Source: Bipolaris cookei (taxonomy: Eukaryota > Ascomycota > Dothideomycetes > Pleosporales > Pleosporaceae). From it: a DNA stretch of 64,000 bases. The position numbers were made by a program, and so were the translations under genes. Location of the stretch: contig NRSV01000041.1 in assembly GCA_002286855.1 (NCBI GenBank), positions 267,501 through 331,500 on the forward strand, in the 5' to 3' direction. Positions 23,831 to 35,472 of the stretch are shown in pieces. Under the pieces are notes generated by a model. It ran no database searches. It worked only from the letters and a program-made list of their open reading frames with translations, and was not told where the DNA came from. Position 1 is the first letter of the stretch. The number at the start of each line of letters is the position of its first letter.

Positions 23831-24529
23831 TTAAGCCTTTCGTTTACGGAGCCCTTCTCTTCTCGGCTTACGGTCGGTGCTTGGTTTTTGCACACGATGA
23901 CTTTCGCCGGACGTAGTTTTCCGACTCGCTTTGGCTATGGTACTAATACCTGGGCGACGGCCAGTAGCGAGTGTTTGGATTATAGCATCTATCCGTTTTG
24001 ACCTCCCTGTCTGCGTCCCTGTCTCTATTCTTAATAGGGTTGGGAACTGCTCGCTCTTGTTCATGCTCTCCCAAACTGTTTTAGCAGCTGGCACCTTTGC
24101 GAGCGCGGTCTTGAAATCATCAGGTACCACTATTGTGGCGGAGCCTGCATATGCGCGGTCCCATCTCCCGTCGGTCTTTGCAGCGTCGACCGCAGCCAGC
24201 CCTGCAGGTCGCATGCGGCCCTCTTCGATGAGGCGCGCTACCGTGCCTACATTCTTCTTGGACCAGATACTTTTTGCACGACGAGGTGTATAGCGAATCT
24301 TCCACCAAGTATCGTCGATGGAGTTTGCACGGCCATCAATCCAGCCATAGCATAACGCAACCTCGACGGCTTCAACTGCCGTAATAGAGGGTATGCCAGA
24401 GCTCTTTTTGGCAAGTTTTACGAAAATTCCTGGTGCGGTCGTATGCTCGCGGTCGAGAAATACTTCGAAGTCAACTGGTGTAGCGAAGGCCAGTGTAGGG
24501 AATTCAGAGTCTTGTGATTGAGTGGTCAT
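23831..24529 (-). CDS. YdeI/OmdA (OmpD-associated) family protein
   Basis: A single-exon frame of 232 residues from ATG 24529. It carries the YdeI/OmdA landmarks: FEVFLDREHTTAPGIFVKLAKK, the strongly conserved ALCYGWIDG block, IRYTPRRAKSIWSKKNV, and a C-terminal segment FPTLLRIETGTQTGRSKRIDAIIQTLATGR. The family is widespread in bacteria, where some members are described as bacteriocin-protection or OmpD-associated proteins; the biochemical activity is not established. The C-terminus here is extended by a Lys/Arg-rich tail that could act as a nuclear targeting signal. Intronless structure and bacterial kinship suggest an old horizontal acquisition common to many ascomycetes; that is inference. 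The frame could extend upstream to 24757, but the internal ATG matches the family start. Confidence 0.85.
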   Translation of the reverse strand: MTTQSQDSEFPTLAFATPVDFEVFLDREHTTAPGIFVKLAKKSSGIPSITAVEAVEVALCYGWIDGRANSIDDTWWKIRYTPRRAKSIWSKKNVGTVARLIEEGRMRPAGLAAVDAAKTDGRWDRAYAGSATIVVPDDFKTALAKVPAAKTVWESMNKSEQFPTLLRIETGTQTGRSKRIDAIIQTLATGRRPGISTIAKASRKTTSGESHRVQKPSTDRKPRREGLRKRKA

Positions 24530-25335
24530 GGCTGTGAAAGGGTGCGCGTAGATGTAGAGATGCACCAAGGCAGCACATGCAAGCCGTCGCTGTTTGCAGG
24601 TCAAGGCTATTGGAGGAATCACAGAGTTCACTATTTTTGGTAGTAGAAACATGCACAACTCTGTGTTGGAAAACCCAAAGGTTATGAGTGCAGAGGCATT
24701 CATTGTTTTAAAGGAGGCCAAGGTTGTAGTGGAACAACGTGTCGGGCGCCCTATCACGTGAACGCACTAACATGTGAACATTATCCTACGATGACGCCCG
24801 ATAGATGACCAACGGTTCGGAGATAGACGCCACTGTCTCAGTTTCCATAAACTCTAATACGTCAGTCTTACGATAGAAAACATGAAAGTCTGCCCCTTTC
24901 GTAGTTCTGAGAATTGGATCGGATGTGACCAAGATCGTAATGTTCACACGAGTATCTTTGTTGAAGCAAGACTGAGCTTCCCAAATACTTCGTTCCAAGT
25001 ATACAACGAGGCAACACACGCTGTCACTGGTTTTTTGGAAGCCGTCATGACTTGCGAATGGGGCTGGAAGAGCTGTTCACCTTTCGAGTACATTGCTCAC
25101 ACTCTTGTCGAAGACACAATATTCAATCTTGGGCACACAAAGGCGAGGAATGTAGTTCAACCCACAAAAATGGAGAAATATGGGTGTCGTGAAGCTGCCA
25201 TGCTCGTCCGTGGAAAGTTGGATCGAGGCACACGCATGACCAAAGATAGATTTAGCTCTATTTCGAAGAGCGAGTACCTAAACGCCGGTCGCTATGCAAG
25301 TGGTCTGTTTGGGATATCCCAGGAGGTTGACCATA
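24530..25335. other. Intergenic stretch, uncertain relic
   Basis: About 800 bases. Open frames on both strands (plus 24882-25475; minus 24786-25019) look mildly protein-like, but I recognise no family, and the plus-strand frame runs into the ELYS-like gene on the opposite strand. I leave it unassigned. Confidence 0.35.
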
Positions 25336-26394
25336 TCAGACAACGAAGTCTTTTTCATCTTTCCTGGGCCCCAGACCTTTCTTTACACCATCTTTCAATA
25401 CATCCCAGTTCACACCATCCAATCTCCGTCCACGAGTGGCTACATCAGAAGCCACATCTGTCAGCTTTCCTGTAGCGATTCTGCGCATCATCACTAAATC
25501 TTGGGCGTTCGGAAATGTCCGTCCCCTGCCCTCGGTGAGAAATTTCTCAATGAACTCCTCTTCTTCTTCACTAAAAGGCAGGCCGACTAGCTCGTAGGCT
25601 TTTGCGTCTCTTGTGTACACGTCATGTTCTGAACGATCTGCCCACGCATTGTGGTCCAGTGTCTCCTCGATGAGGATCTCGAGAAGCGGCTTCTGTTCGA
25701 ACTCAGGCCTGTTATGAATCCAATCGTACATGTCGGTGACATTACGACCAGCAAGATATTTTGCGAACTCGACCCGTGTTTTTTCATCCTCCAGCGGCGG
25801 CTTAACACAGTTGTAATATGCAAGTGCCAGTACATCATCTTTAGGGCCACCTCCCATACCCAGACTGCTCGACTTATCTCCCCCAGTTAATAGAGTGTGC
25901 ATAATCTCGTCTGGAAATGTCGGTATTATGCTCGGATGTGTCAAGTGCCCAACCGCGGTTGAAAACTGGAGGTGATCAAGAAACCACAGCCCTTCAACAA
26001 ATGTCCAGAACCGCTTCTCAAGATGCACGTCCTTTGCGAAGGCTTCCGAAAGCTCTGTGGTGTCATGATGCTGCGGCGACAGGTCTTTAAGCAAATAGAA
26101 GACTAGGCAATGTTTGTTGTGTAGTGTCGTCTCGGCGGAGATGATGCGCTGATGGAGATCCTGGAGTTGTTGCGGAGATTTGGGTGGGTACAGCTTGCTT
26201 CCTGTATTACCTGGTCAGGGTTTACTCAGCGTAAGTCAGTGTCGAACTTTACCTTTGATCTGGAGGAGGACTAGCAACCGCTCGAAGAATGTGCGCCCAC
26301 CAAGGGCAGTTCGATACGACTGAATCTCTTGTACGAGGCCCTCATTGTAGTTGAGACCACGATAGACGGCGTCAAAATCTTCAATGTCAAGCAT
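25336..26394 (-). CDS. ELYS-like nuclear pore complex assembly protein
   Basis: Exons on the minus strand 26394-26253 and 26201-25336, joined through a 51-bp intron, give 335 residues; a longer start at about 26496 would add 34. The protein matches the fungal ELYS-like domain: KLYPPKSPQQLQDLHQRI, then HNKHCLVFYLLKDL, EKRFWTFVEGLWFLDHLQF, HPSIIPTFPDEIMHTLL and a late helix-rich region ending KKGLGPRKDEKDFVV. ELYS family members help assemble the nuclear pore outer ring; short fungal versions consist of little more than this helical domain. No membrane segment or signal peptide. The frame is clean. The gene is divergent from the transcription-factor relic at 26.7 kb. Confidence 0.85.
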
Positions 26395-26725
26395 TTCTGC
26401 GATTGGGCTAGAGTCCGGGCAGGTTTGCTTCGCGCCGGGGTTGATGTTGGACGTGTTGTTGTCGGCGCACCCAAGATCCAGGGCACGCGTTGTCACGTGA
26501 GTGCTGCCTTGGCGTCCAGTTATCTCATCGATCAGACGTTGCGCACCGATTAGCTAATATAATTGAGTATCACTAGTGGGAGAAACGTTCAGAGTACGAA
26601 TGCCAGTGCGCTCCACTGTATCTTCAGACATCATCTGTTCTGATAATGGGATTATTCCGTTACTTGGCACACAAAAACATTATAGCAGGATATGCTACTA
26701 CGAACCTTTCAAATCGACATACGCA

Positions 26726-28396
26726 ATGAACGTCGAAGATAGACCGCGACATCGCCAGCGACTGCGTATCGTATGTGATTCGTGTCGAGAGTGCAAAAGA
26801 AAACGCGATCGAAGACGGCCTTGCAATATATGCCTCGGTTATGGGTACGACTGCTCCTATCGTTCAACACCGTGCAGTTCGGCCCCGGAACATAGTAGTA
26901 CAGGAAGCAAGCCCAACACCTGCTGCGGGAACGTCATCACTACACTTAGATGGTCACCAGCCGGTCCAGCCGATCCAGTAACTTCAGCAGCAAGTCTTAG
27001 AGAATCATGACCAGCAAGAATTAGGCAATGGCCACCAGCACTCACCCGCATACCTGCGATCCGTCGAGAGCAACTCTGGAGCGGCTTTTGCACGCCTACT
27101 TACGATGACACTCGAATCATCTGACCAGAGTGCTTCTCCAATGTGAATGCTCGCATAGAACTTGTTTCTCGGAGAAAGACAAGCAGCGATGCCAGCACAG
27201 CAAGAGGCTCTCACAGATATTCTATCAGAAACAGAGATGCGACATCTGGCTAGTATCTATTTGAAAAGTTTCACCCATGTTGTAGCTTCATTGACAAGGA
27301 CATGCTGCTCCAGAGTCTATTCAACAATTGGAGCCAGCAAAAACCATACAACACTCTGGAAGCCCTTTTGACTGGTGTCGCTGCCCTCGCACTTCTGTTT
27401 TCGAATACCCAAGACGTGGAAACTGAATCGAAATTCGCTTCACTTGCTAAACGTCTGCTGGGCCCATCATGTGCTGATATTCCATTAACACATAGTGCTA
27501 CTGCGTGGGTGCTTCGCACTGCATACCTACGGGTTACAGCAAAGCCAGAAGAGGCATGGTTAGCAAGCTGTAGTGCTCTCCACATCATCGATGCTGCAAG
27601 ACTGATGAACAGAACTAGCCGAAGTAGTGCCTTAATCACATCTCAAGACCCAGTCAGTATCCATCTTCGAAAAAGGGTGGTTGGTATAGCACAACACCTA
27701 AACACATAGATGCCATATGACCTAGGTCGGAGTCGTGTGTTTCTGCCTAACATTGACAATACTCCACCGACCCCGCAAGCTGGAGAATACACAGTGAAAT
27801 TGCTGGATCTTCTGCCATACTCAGAGGATCTGGACCCGGCTAACGAACTAAGTGTGGACCGGCTTGTTAAAGCATTGGTGAACGTCATGGAGCGGATACA
27901 TACCGAACCACCATCTGTACTGGCACAGTGCAACTTGATGCTACGCATCCATCGTAGGCTTCATGCCTCGAGGCTCGAGATGCCTGAGAACCTCATGGCC
28001 AAAGTTCTCAGTTTAATGCAAAAAAGTATCCAGGTCGTTCGATCCAACGTTGCAGCACACCTTCCCTGGCACCACATAGCCAGCATCCCGTTTCAGGGAG
28101 TGTGCACACTCCTCGTTATCGACATTGCACAGTCTTTTGCACTCTTGTGTGAGGCCCTGGCTTGTGTCATCACCATGAATGAAGCGTACTCAACCGAAGC
28201 GACGCAAGAAGCTGCTGTTGCTGAATGTGCCCTGCTCCAGCTGCACCGAAGGCGAAGGGAAGCAGATATTAAGAAACGTTCTGACATGCTGGGCCTATAC
28301 CCTTCTATAAAAAGATTCTTGTACGAGAACCATGGAAATCCTCTAAGCAGCGAATCTCTACAAGAATTTTCTTGGTTTAATAAGTTTTTTAGCTAA
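26726..28396 (+). pseudogene. Zn2Cys6 transcription factor, broken
   Basis: The N-terminus reads VCDSCRECKRKRDRRRPC...NIC...YDC, a Gal4-type zinc cluster in which the third Cys ligand is Arg. Downstream, fungal transcription-factor sequence continues but moves between frames: frame shifts near 26870-26890 and near 27262 (where losing one T turns YFEKFHPC into another frame), plus stops at about 26979-26981, 27144-27146, 27156-27158 and 27707-27709. At 27144, 27156 and 27707 the surrounding sequence suggests Trp codons (TGG to TGA or TAG). The C-terminal 228 codons (27710-28396) stay open and resemble the fungal-specific middle homology region. The gene cannot make a full regulator; it stands next to a dead MFS transporter, as expected for a lost transport or metabolite cluster. 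Confidence 0.75.
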
Positions 28397-29140
28397 TTCG
28401 GATCTAGCATCAGGTCTTGATCCGTTCATGCAAGCACTATAGCGATCGTGAACTCGAATAGTACGGTTCAGAGATTCTATATCACGTTCTTGAATCTTGG
28501 CGGACCGATTCAATGTTAGTTTCTCGTTCAATAGCAAGAATTATGCTCATTCTATCCGCGGCGGAAACAATCGTTGTGCAGTTCCCGCTAATTATCCTTC
28601 ATATCCGCAATACACGCTCTGCCTTACGATTCACAAACATGAAATCCAACATGCAAGGAAGCATCTGCAGGGATATCACCGTAATATTACTACAAGCTTG
28701 TCTTACAGACTCTTCTCTCAAAAACCCCTAGCTCCATTATGAGATTTGCAATGTTTCCTGAATGCATATCCCATCAGTACCTGCTCCACGTGCAGTCCTG
28801 CATGCAATTAGCACTTGACTGGGAATTACCACTTATCAATTCATCACCAAAAAGACTGTGTTCAATCCCCTTAAAAACTGAAGAGAAATTATTTGACCAA
28901 AAAAAAGCCACGAAATAAGATACGCAAAGTGCGGATATTGCGGGCAATGCGGAACTACCAGTAATGGAAAAAGCCGCACTTTTGCCCTCACTCTTACCGG
29001 AACATCGCTTTGTATACATAGTTTAGAAGAGAGAGAAAAGGAATTGCAGAGCCTTCTTGTCCCGTCTGCTATCACACTCCAAACACAAAAAAAAACAATA
29101 GCTTCACTTCTCAATCAAAGACGACCGCCACTCAGCAGAG
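28397..29140. other. Gene-free stretch between two relics
   Basis: About 740 bases between the transcription-factor and MFS pseudogenes. No recognisable gene; short frames only. Confidence 0.45.
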
Positions 29141-30841
29141 ATGCATCAACACCCCAGCACCGCACACTGCGACCCCAATCAGGCATACCACGCCCGCGAT
29201 GAGGAAAAGCCACAAGCAGAACAAGAAATTTTGGATGGTGCACAGAATCCAAATCACGATGTCACATTCAACTCGCCCCATGATGACCAGAACTCACAGG
29301 ACTGGTTGTCATGGAAAAAGTTACGTATCCGCACCCAACCAACCTTTAGTCAAAAGGTCAAAGTATAAGAAGATAAGAAAACACTCCCTCCCCCTCCCCC
29401 CCCCAAAAAAAAACTAACTGAAAACAATTCAGCTAACAGGATCGCCAATTCAACAGACTCGTCATCTCCACAACCGTATGCACAGGAATTTTTGATCGCA
29501 AGTCTCAACAGCGCAATCTACAACGCAGCCGCCGCACTCAGCAGCACCGAGTTCAACGTGGGAAACAAAGTCACAGCACTGAGAACCAGCCTCTTTGTAT
29601 TAGGTTTCGTATCGGGCCCCGTGATCTGGGCTCCAGGGTCTGAGATGCTTGGGCGTCGCTGGCCACTCGTACTTGGCGTGTTCGGATCTTGCGTGTTTAC
29701 GTTTGGAAGCGGCATGACGGAGAATGTGCAGACGCTCATTGTGGGCCGGGGGGGTTTGCGGGCTTGTTTGACGCAAGCCCTCTGTGCGTTGTTCCTGCTG
29801 TGCTGGCGGATTTGTACAATAGCATGTATCGCGGTGTGGCAATATCGCTGTATGTGCTGGCGGTATTTGGGGGCCCGTTTCTCGCACCCATGGTTGGTGA
29901 TATCATTGTTGCAAGTCGTCTAGGGTGGCGTTGGACGCTGTGTCTTCCTGCCATCTTGGGACTTGCAAACTCCGTGTTTCTGTTGCAATTGTTCCGAGAG
30001 ACTTTTGCCCTATTTATATTGGTGCAAAAGGCGCGGCTATTGTAGCGGCAGAGTGATGACCGGACGGCCGCTTCGCTTGCTAGCGACGGAGCCCATTATC
30101 CTTTTGATATCCACCTATATGTCGTTCATATATGGATTGGTTTACGCACTTTTAGGGGCATATCCATGGTACGCCGGCCGGGGTACGAACATTGTCATTT
30201 CTCAGACTACTCTTGGGTGTGTATTTAGCTCTTATCTTTATCCTTGGTCAACACAAGTCGTATTATCGCAAGCTGGAGACAGACAGTAGAAAGACAACAC
30301 CAGAGCGGCGGCTTGGACCTGCTATCCTGGGGGTTGTTGTGTTCACTATCGGTCTATTTTGGTAAGTCTTGTATGTAAATGTTAACATGAAAAAAAGCTG
30401 ATTTTTCTGCTCCAGGTTTGCTTGGACAGGCTTCACTAATGCTGTCCATTGGATGGCGCCAACTGCAGCCGGGGTACTTATTGGATTTGGAGTACTCTGC
30501 ATCTTTTTGCCCTGCTTGAATTATCTCGTTGATGCTTTTCTGCTTCTGTAAGTAATGTTTAGCCTTCGAGCGCGCCCTTGCCAATCATGTTGACTGATAT
30601 GTCGACTCAAACCAGAGCAGCTTCCGCAGTTGCAGCCAACATCATGCTCCAGTCAGCTGTTGCAGCTAGTTTCCCTTTGTTCTCTACTCGGATGTTTGAA
30701 AATCTCGGGATCCAATGGGCAGGGATGCTTCTTGCCTGTCTCGCCACGATCACGATACCAATCCCGATAGTTTTCCGAGCATATGGGCCGACCTTGAGAG
30801 CAAAGAGCGAGGAGCAAGATCCTGGTGGAAGCCTCTACTGA
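29141..30841 (+). pseudogene. MFS drug/polyamine-type transporter (DHA1-like), frameshifted
   Basis: The segments of a DHA1-type MFS protein lie in order but in different frames. A hydrophilic N-terminus rich in Asp/Gln (29141-29365), then IASLNSAIYNAAAALSS and SGPVIWAPGSEMLGRRWP (29480-29750). A shift follows at a G-run near 29750, then SMYRGVAISLYVLAVFGGPFLAPMVGDII (29820-29920) and WRWTLCLPAILG. A second shift lies near 29990-30045, and LLISTYMSFIYGLVYALLGAYPW (30100-30170) follows. The 3' part still shows two plausible introns (GTAAGT at about 30362 and 30549) and ends FRAYGPTLRAKSEEQDPGGSLY at 30841. No continuous product is possible. It lies directly downstream of a dead Zn2Cys6 regulator in the same orientation. 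Confidence 0.75.
29386..29416. repeat. Poly-C / poly-A run inside the MFS relic
   Basis: A run of about 15 C with two T interruptions is followed by nine A. It sits where an intron or the N-terminal linker of the transporter would lie. Length may be uncertain in any assembly. Confidence 0.8.
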
Positions 30842-33171
30842 AGTGATGGTATGAAAATCAAAAGGCTAAAAGAAGAGTATATCCGACGAGCGAATGATAT
30901 GTTAGTCGCGATGTAAAGGGGAAAAATATACCAAGAGGCTTTACATGATGAGGGAAATGCAAAAGTTCGAAAGCGAAGAGTATGCATACGACAACATACG
31001 ACGTTGAATCAATGTGTTTGAAGAATGGGGAAAGCTCCACAGGAATACGAGTTGAATGTTGAGGTTGTGCTGCAGCATCTTTGGCTCAAGACAATTGCAA
31101 GACTAGTCGCGATCGATCGAATGGGCACAATAGTCGACATTGCATGGTGTTGCAGATTTTGAATCAGCCATCCGATTTTCGTCCGTTAGTAATAAGCAGC
31201 CCAGACTCGTAAACAAAACAAATATTTGCTCACCGTCTACGCAGAGCATTTAGAGGCCAGACCCTAGCACATAGCGGTCAGATGTGCATGACGTAATGGC
31301 ATGGATTGACGTGAACCCCGCATGTGTCATCTGTTGGGAGAGGTGTATAATTCTTACAGATGCTGCTTGCAACAACTAAGCGCTTTCATAAAAGTCGCAA
31401 AGCAGATGGCATGATATGGACGAGGAGGGGAGCGCGGGGACTCGTGACACTACGGAGGGTTGGCAAAGGAACTCGGATGTCCGTAATTGCCGGCCCCGGA
31501 AGATGAGGGTACTCTAGACAGTATTATGTTCATACATGTGCGAAGAGAGGTCGAAGACCGGGTATCGACCCCCATGGAAACTGGAGGTCAGACAACGTCC
31601 CGATTGTTGACAAAGTAGGTAAAGTCAATATGCGGGTATTTGAGGTGGAGTCTGGCACCACCTCACTTCACATATTGCACATGTCGCATCGAGCGATCGG
31701 TAACCGTCTGTGCTACAAGCACTAACTAACACGGCGAGCACTAGGCAGCAAAGAGCAGGCCCATTCGTTCTGCTCTGATGAGTCAAAGCCAAGCTGCAGG
31801 GCTGAGTGGCTGAATGGATGGGTGGATGGGGTGGACGGGTGGATGGGGTGACTGCTCACGCTTGGTGTCTGATGTGAGTAATGCCTGTGCCGACCAAAGC
31901 ACGCAACTGTCAACAGCTCGGACAAGACGGCCAAAAGCCAAAAAAAAATACCTAGCTCTACACCTACTACTGGAACAGGACTGAGCTGTGTACATAGACC
32001 ATGGACTACAGATGGTAGAAACCGATGACATGTGCATCTAGGTACAAGTCGGCCAAGATACATTACGGTGAGCTTCAGCGTCCGTCAGGGCGGAAGCGGG
32101 CGGATGGCGACAGATTCCACGAGCATCGGAGCCAGCGCGTACAATGCCTGTCGCCTGACAGCGCCTTGCCAAGCACAAGCAAAGCTTATGAGGAACAGAG
32201 GCGTGGCACACGTGATGCTAATCCATGCCAGCGCCAATGGTTTCTTGCACGCCTGAGGCTCGGACAAAGTCTGGAGTTAGTAGTTGGCGATTTGAAATTC
32301 ACACACCATTGCGGGTAGGAGGAGAAAAAAAATTAGTAGCCATGATCTCACAGGTGGCCCAGGCGGATACAAAACGTATTAGCTTCCGATGTATCCTGCA
32401 CGGGCCGAGGGTCACATCACTGCCCATATGTACATAGGTGAAAATCCGATGCAAAGAATGCTAGGCAAAGAGCGGATGATCGATACGGATGGTGAGAGCG
32501 ACCCAAGCCAACCCAAGTGGCTGGACCGCCCTTCTGACCTGTTGTCACAGCCATGGCATGACATGATGCACTAAGTGCCGGTGCAGCAAAGGATAACGCT
32601 GCGTCTTGGGACTCGCCATTTGCGTGTCTGGCAGGGCAAAGACTCAGGCATGGGATTGGATTGGGTCGTGTGCAGCATAAAGAAAGGGCCCTTAGCCTTA
32701 GTACTTACATAGTCGTTAGCGGTGGCTGATGGGTGGGTGGCGGGTGGAGAGCAGGTCCGTGCGTGCCCAGGCCCACCTTGGGCAAGACAACTGCACTCGG
32801 CCATGTGGACGTCACAACTGGCAAAAGACGCGATGCAATGCGATCCGAATATTCTCGACGCTGACAAACTCACGTAGCCATGACCTGCTCTAATTCGCAG
32901 TTCCGCAACTTCCGGTCCAAGTAGTATACATGCAAGGCGCACCCCCCTCAGTAGTGCTAGCCAGTTGGCCGCACACCAGTACTTGATACCTCTTCCGTTT
33001 GCTGTTTCCCTTGGATTCACCTTGCATTCTCTTGCTTCTTTGGCTGCGCATACCTACTGGCTACAGTCTCGCTGTACAGCCGAGTCGCATAGTTTCCTCT
33101 ATTCCCTTCCACTCGTGCTTTCGCAGCGCATTCTTCTCAAGAGCACACCATTCCTACTGAATACACTCATC
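30842..33171. other. Long gene-free stretch upstream of the YTP1-like gene
   Basis: About 2.3 kb with no supported gene on either strand. It contains the GGATGGGGTG-type repeat at 31813-31850 and short G/A-rich tracts. The last few hundred bases must hold the promoter and leader of the YTP1-like gene. Confidence 0.5.
31813..31850. repeat. Short GGTGGATGGG tandem repeat
   Basis: A G-rich imperfect repeat of GGATGGGTGGATGGGGTGG-like units, read directly from the sequence. The clustered G-runs could form a quadruplex; that is inference. Confidence 0.7.
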
Positions 33172-35000
33172 ATGAGGGGCCGTGGGGGTCTCGCTATAGC
33201 TACTGCGGCATTGCTACTAGAGCTTGTACCGCTGGCAGTCGCGCATGGTGGCGACAAAGCCATGGATATGAATGCGCATGATATGCCCAAAGCGCAACCT
33301 CAACAAGTCGGTTTCGGAGGCTACTGGAGTCTTTCTGAACATGCTTCGCTCATGTATTGGCACATTGGGCTCGAATTATTGGCTTGGATCGTGGTCCTGC
33401 CATTAGCCGTCATGTTCAGTATCGCGCGTTCGCGCTTTACTCTGCCATCGCAATTAGTCTTCCTTGCTACCAATGCACTCGCGCTTGTGCTTGGCCTCGT
33501 CTACAACCACAAGACACCAGAAATGTATGCGGGAAACGCGCACAGCAAGGCTGGATGGGCTATTACGTGGATTGCTTCGGCATGGGTGTTTTTGGCTCTG
33601 GTCCAGGTCTATGCCGGCATGCACGACAAGGAGTCGATCGAGGATCAATTCAAACACTCCATGACGGCTGCAAATCTGCTCAGATACCAGCGTGTACAAG
33701 ACGAGGAGCTCTCGGATTCATCAAGATGGTCGGGAGATTCTGGCCAAGGTACTGAACGAAACTCGGCTTCGTTATACGACCCATCCCGATCACCCAGCGT
33801 TGAGTCCGAAGTCCAGCAGTTTATCGGCCAAAATAGCAATGATGCGCATGACGACGACGACTCTTGTGAAAATGACAATGAGAAGCGCGGTCTCCTACAC
33901 GGCACACCTGTAGACCGCTTCTTGGCTCGCAATGTAGCCCGCTTTGCTGCAGGCCGTACACTGAAAGCGATCCGATTTTTCTATGTCCTGGTTGAGCGTA
34001 CGATCCTGATCCAAGGTTTCGTGGCCATTGTCAGTGGTGCTGTCGTCTATGGAGGCATCGGACGAGGAGGTGCCGTGTTCAACGTTCTGGCGCACACGGT
34101 CAAAGGAGGAATCTTCTTTGTGTACGGTTTTCTCACGCTGGGCCGGTGGATGGGCGCATTCGCAGACTTCGGATGGGCGTGGAACGTCAAGCCGCCCAAG
34201 GAGGTTGTTGGTCGTTGGCGAGCCGCGCTACCGTCGGCGGAATTTACCGAATCCTTCGTCATCTTTCTCTACGGTTGTACCAATGTTTTCCTCGAGCATT
34301 TGGCTGCGTGGGGCGACGCATGGACTGCGCAGGATTTGGAGCACGTCTCCATCTCGGTCATGTTCTTTGGTGGCGGTTTGGTAAGTGGCTTGTCATGGCT
34401 GCTCTTTCACTCTAGCGCGACATTAGCTAATCTCCTTCCTAGTTGGGAATGTGCATTGAGTCGAGCAAGATGCGCGATCTCCTCAACAGCGGTGTTGCGG
34501 CCTCACAGGCAGCCTCTGTAGAGCACGAGGCATGGCAGCAGCCACGCCAGTACCGCTTCTCCATGAACCCTCTTCCGGCATTGATCATCATGCTGCTTGG
34601 CAAGATGATGAGCTCTCACCACCAGGACTCGATGGTTTCGACCATGATACACAGCCAATGGGGGTCCATGTTCATGGGCTTCGCGCTGGCACGTGCTCTC
34701 ACCTACATCACTCTGTACATCTCGCCGCCAACATCCTTCCTTCCATCCCGGCCGCCGACCGAGATTGTGACTGCCTTCTGCCTCATCTCAGGCGGCATCA
34801 CCTTTATGGTCAGCAACAAGGATACCGTTGCAGCTCTTGAATCATACAACCTGGATGCCATGTTCATCTTCACAGTCGTCATGGGACTCACCGCGCTTCT
34901 CATGGCTTGGACCACAGTTGTTATAGCCATCAAGGGCTGGGCCTTGCGCAAGGAGAGCGGCAGTCAATGGTCCAAAGGCCGCACTGGTGCCTTGGCTTGA
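33172..35000 (+). CDS. Ytp1-like multi-span membrane protein (DUF2427/Ytp1)
   Basis: Exons 33172-34380 and 34443-35000 join in phase 0 through a 62-bp intron to give 588 residues. A signal-like N-terminus (MRGRGGLAIATAALLLELVPLAVA) precedes a His-containing stretch (HGGDKAMDMNAHDM), then the DUF2427 part with four hydrophobic segments (about residues 50-165), an acidic Ser/Asp-rich cytoplasmic loop (about 180-245), and the Ytp1 domain with further membrane segments and the motifs FTESFVIFLYGCTNVFLEH and LLGKMMSSHHQDSM. The family resembles eukaryotic cytochrome b561-type and other heme/metal membrane proteins, and conserved histidines are visible, but the function of yeast Ytp1 is unknown. 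The start is the first Met of the signal-like peptide; the upstream in-frame extension has no better start. Confidence 0.9.
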
Positions 35001-35472
35001 TTGCTTGCCAGCCAGCCAGCATCAGCCTCGAGCACACTGGCTTGCTCCGAATGACATGCAACTTGGAAGCTGGACTTTTCCTCTGATACCCCACTTGTTC
35101 CCTTATTTATGGCCCGAATGTTTCTTTTTTTTTGGCTTCATGACATTGCTGCAGTATACCCCTTTTCCCAAGGATGGCGACAGCCTGGATAGCTGCAATA
35201 ATACCCTTGTTCTTTGCAATGATGGCAGTGGTAATGGAAGGGCTATGGAGAGACGGGTTCCTTCGGCAACGGGCGGCTCTCAATGATCATCAATATTGGA
35301 CAATCGACACATGTTCTTGGTCCTGATGACGGCGAGTGCTCTCGGAGGCACATGGGGTAGAGCAATCACGAATAATTAAGCTTGGTTCATCTCATTAATT
35401 TTCATAGACTGTGTAGTACTCATCTGGGTATCAAATGTAGAGCCGTCAAATTCCAAGAATCTCGAGCCTTCT
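35001..35472. other. Convergent intergenic stretch, YTP1-like and DAM1
   Basis: About 470 bases between two 3' ends. Pyrimidine/T-rich near 35125. No gene seen. Confidence 0.5.

Noticed and set aside
24786..25330. Protein-like open frames on both strands between YdeI and ELYS genes
   Set aside because: No recognisable family, no clear start or splice structure, and the plus-strand frame runs over the ELYS gene on the opposite strand. Left unassigned.
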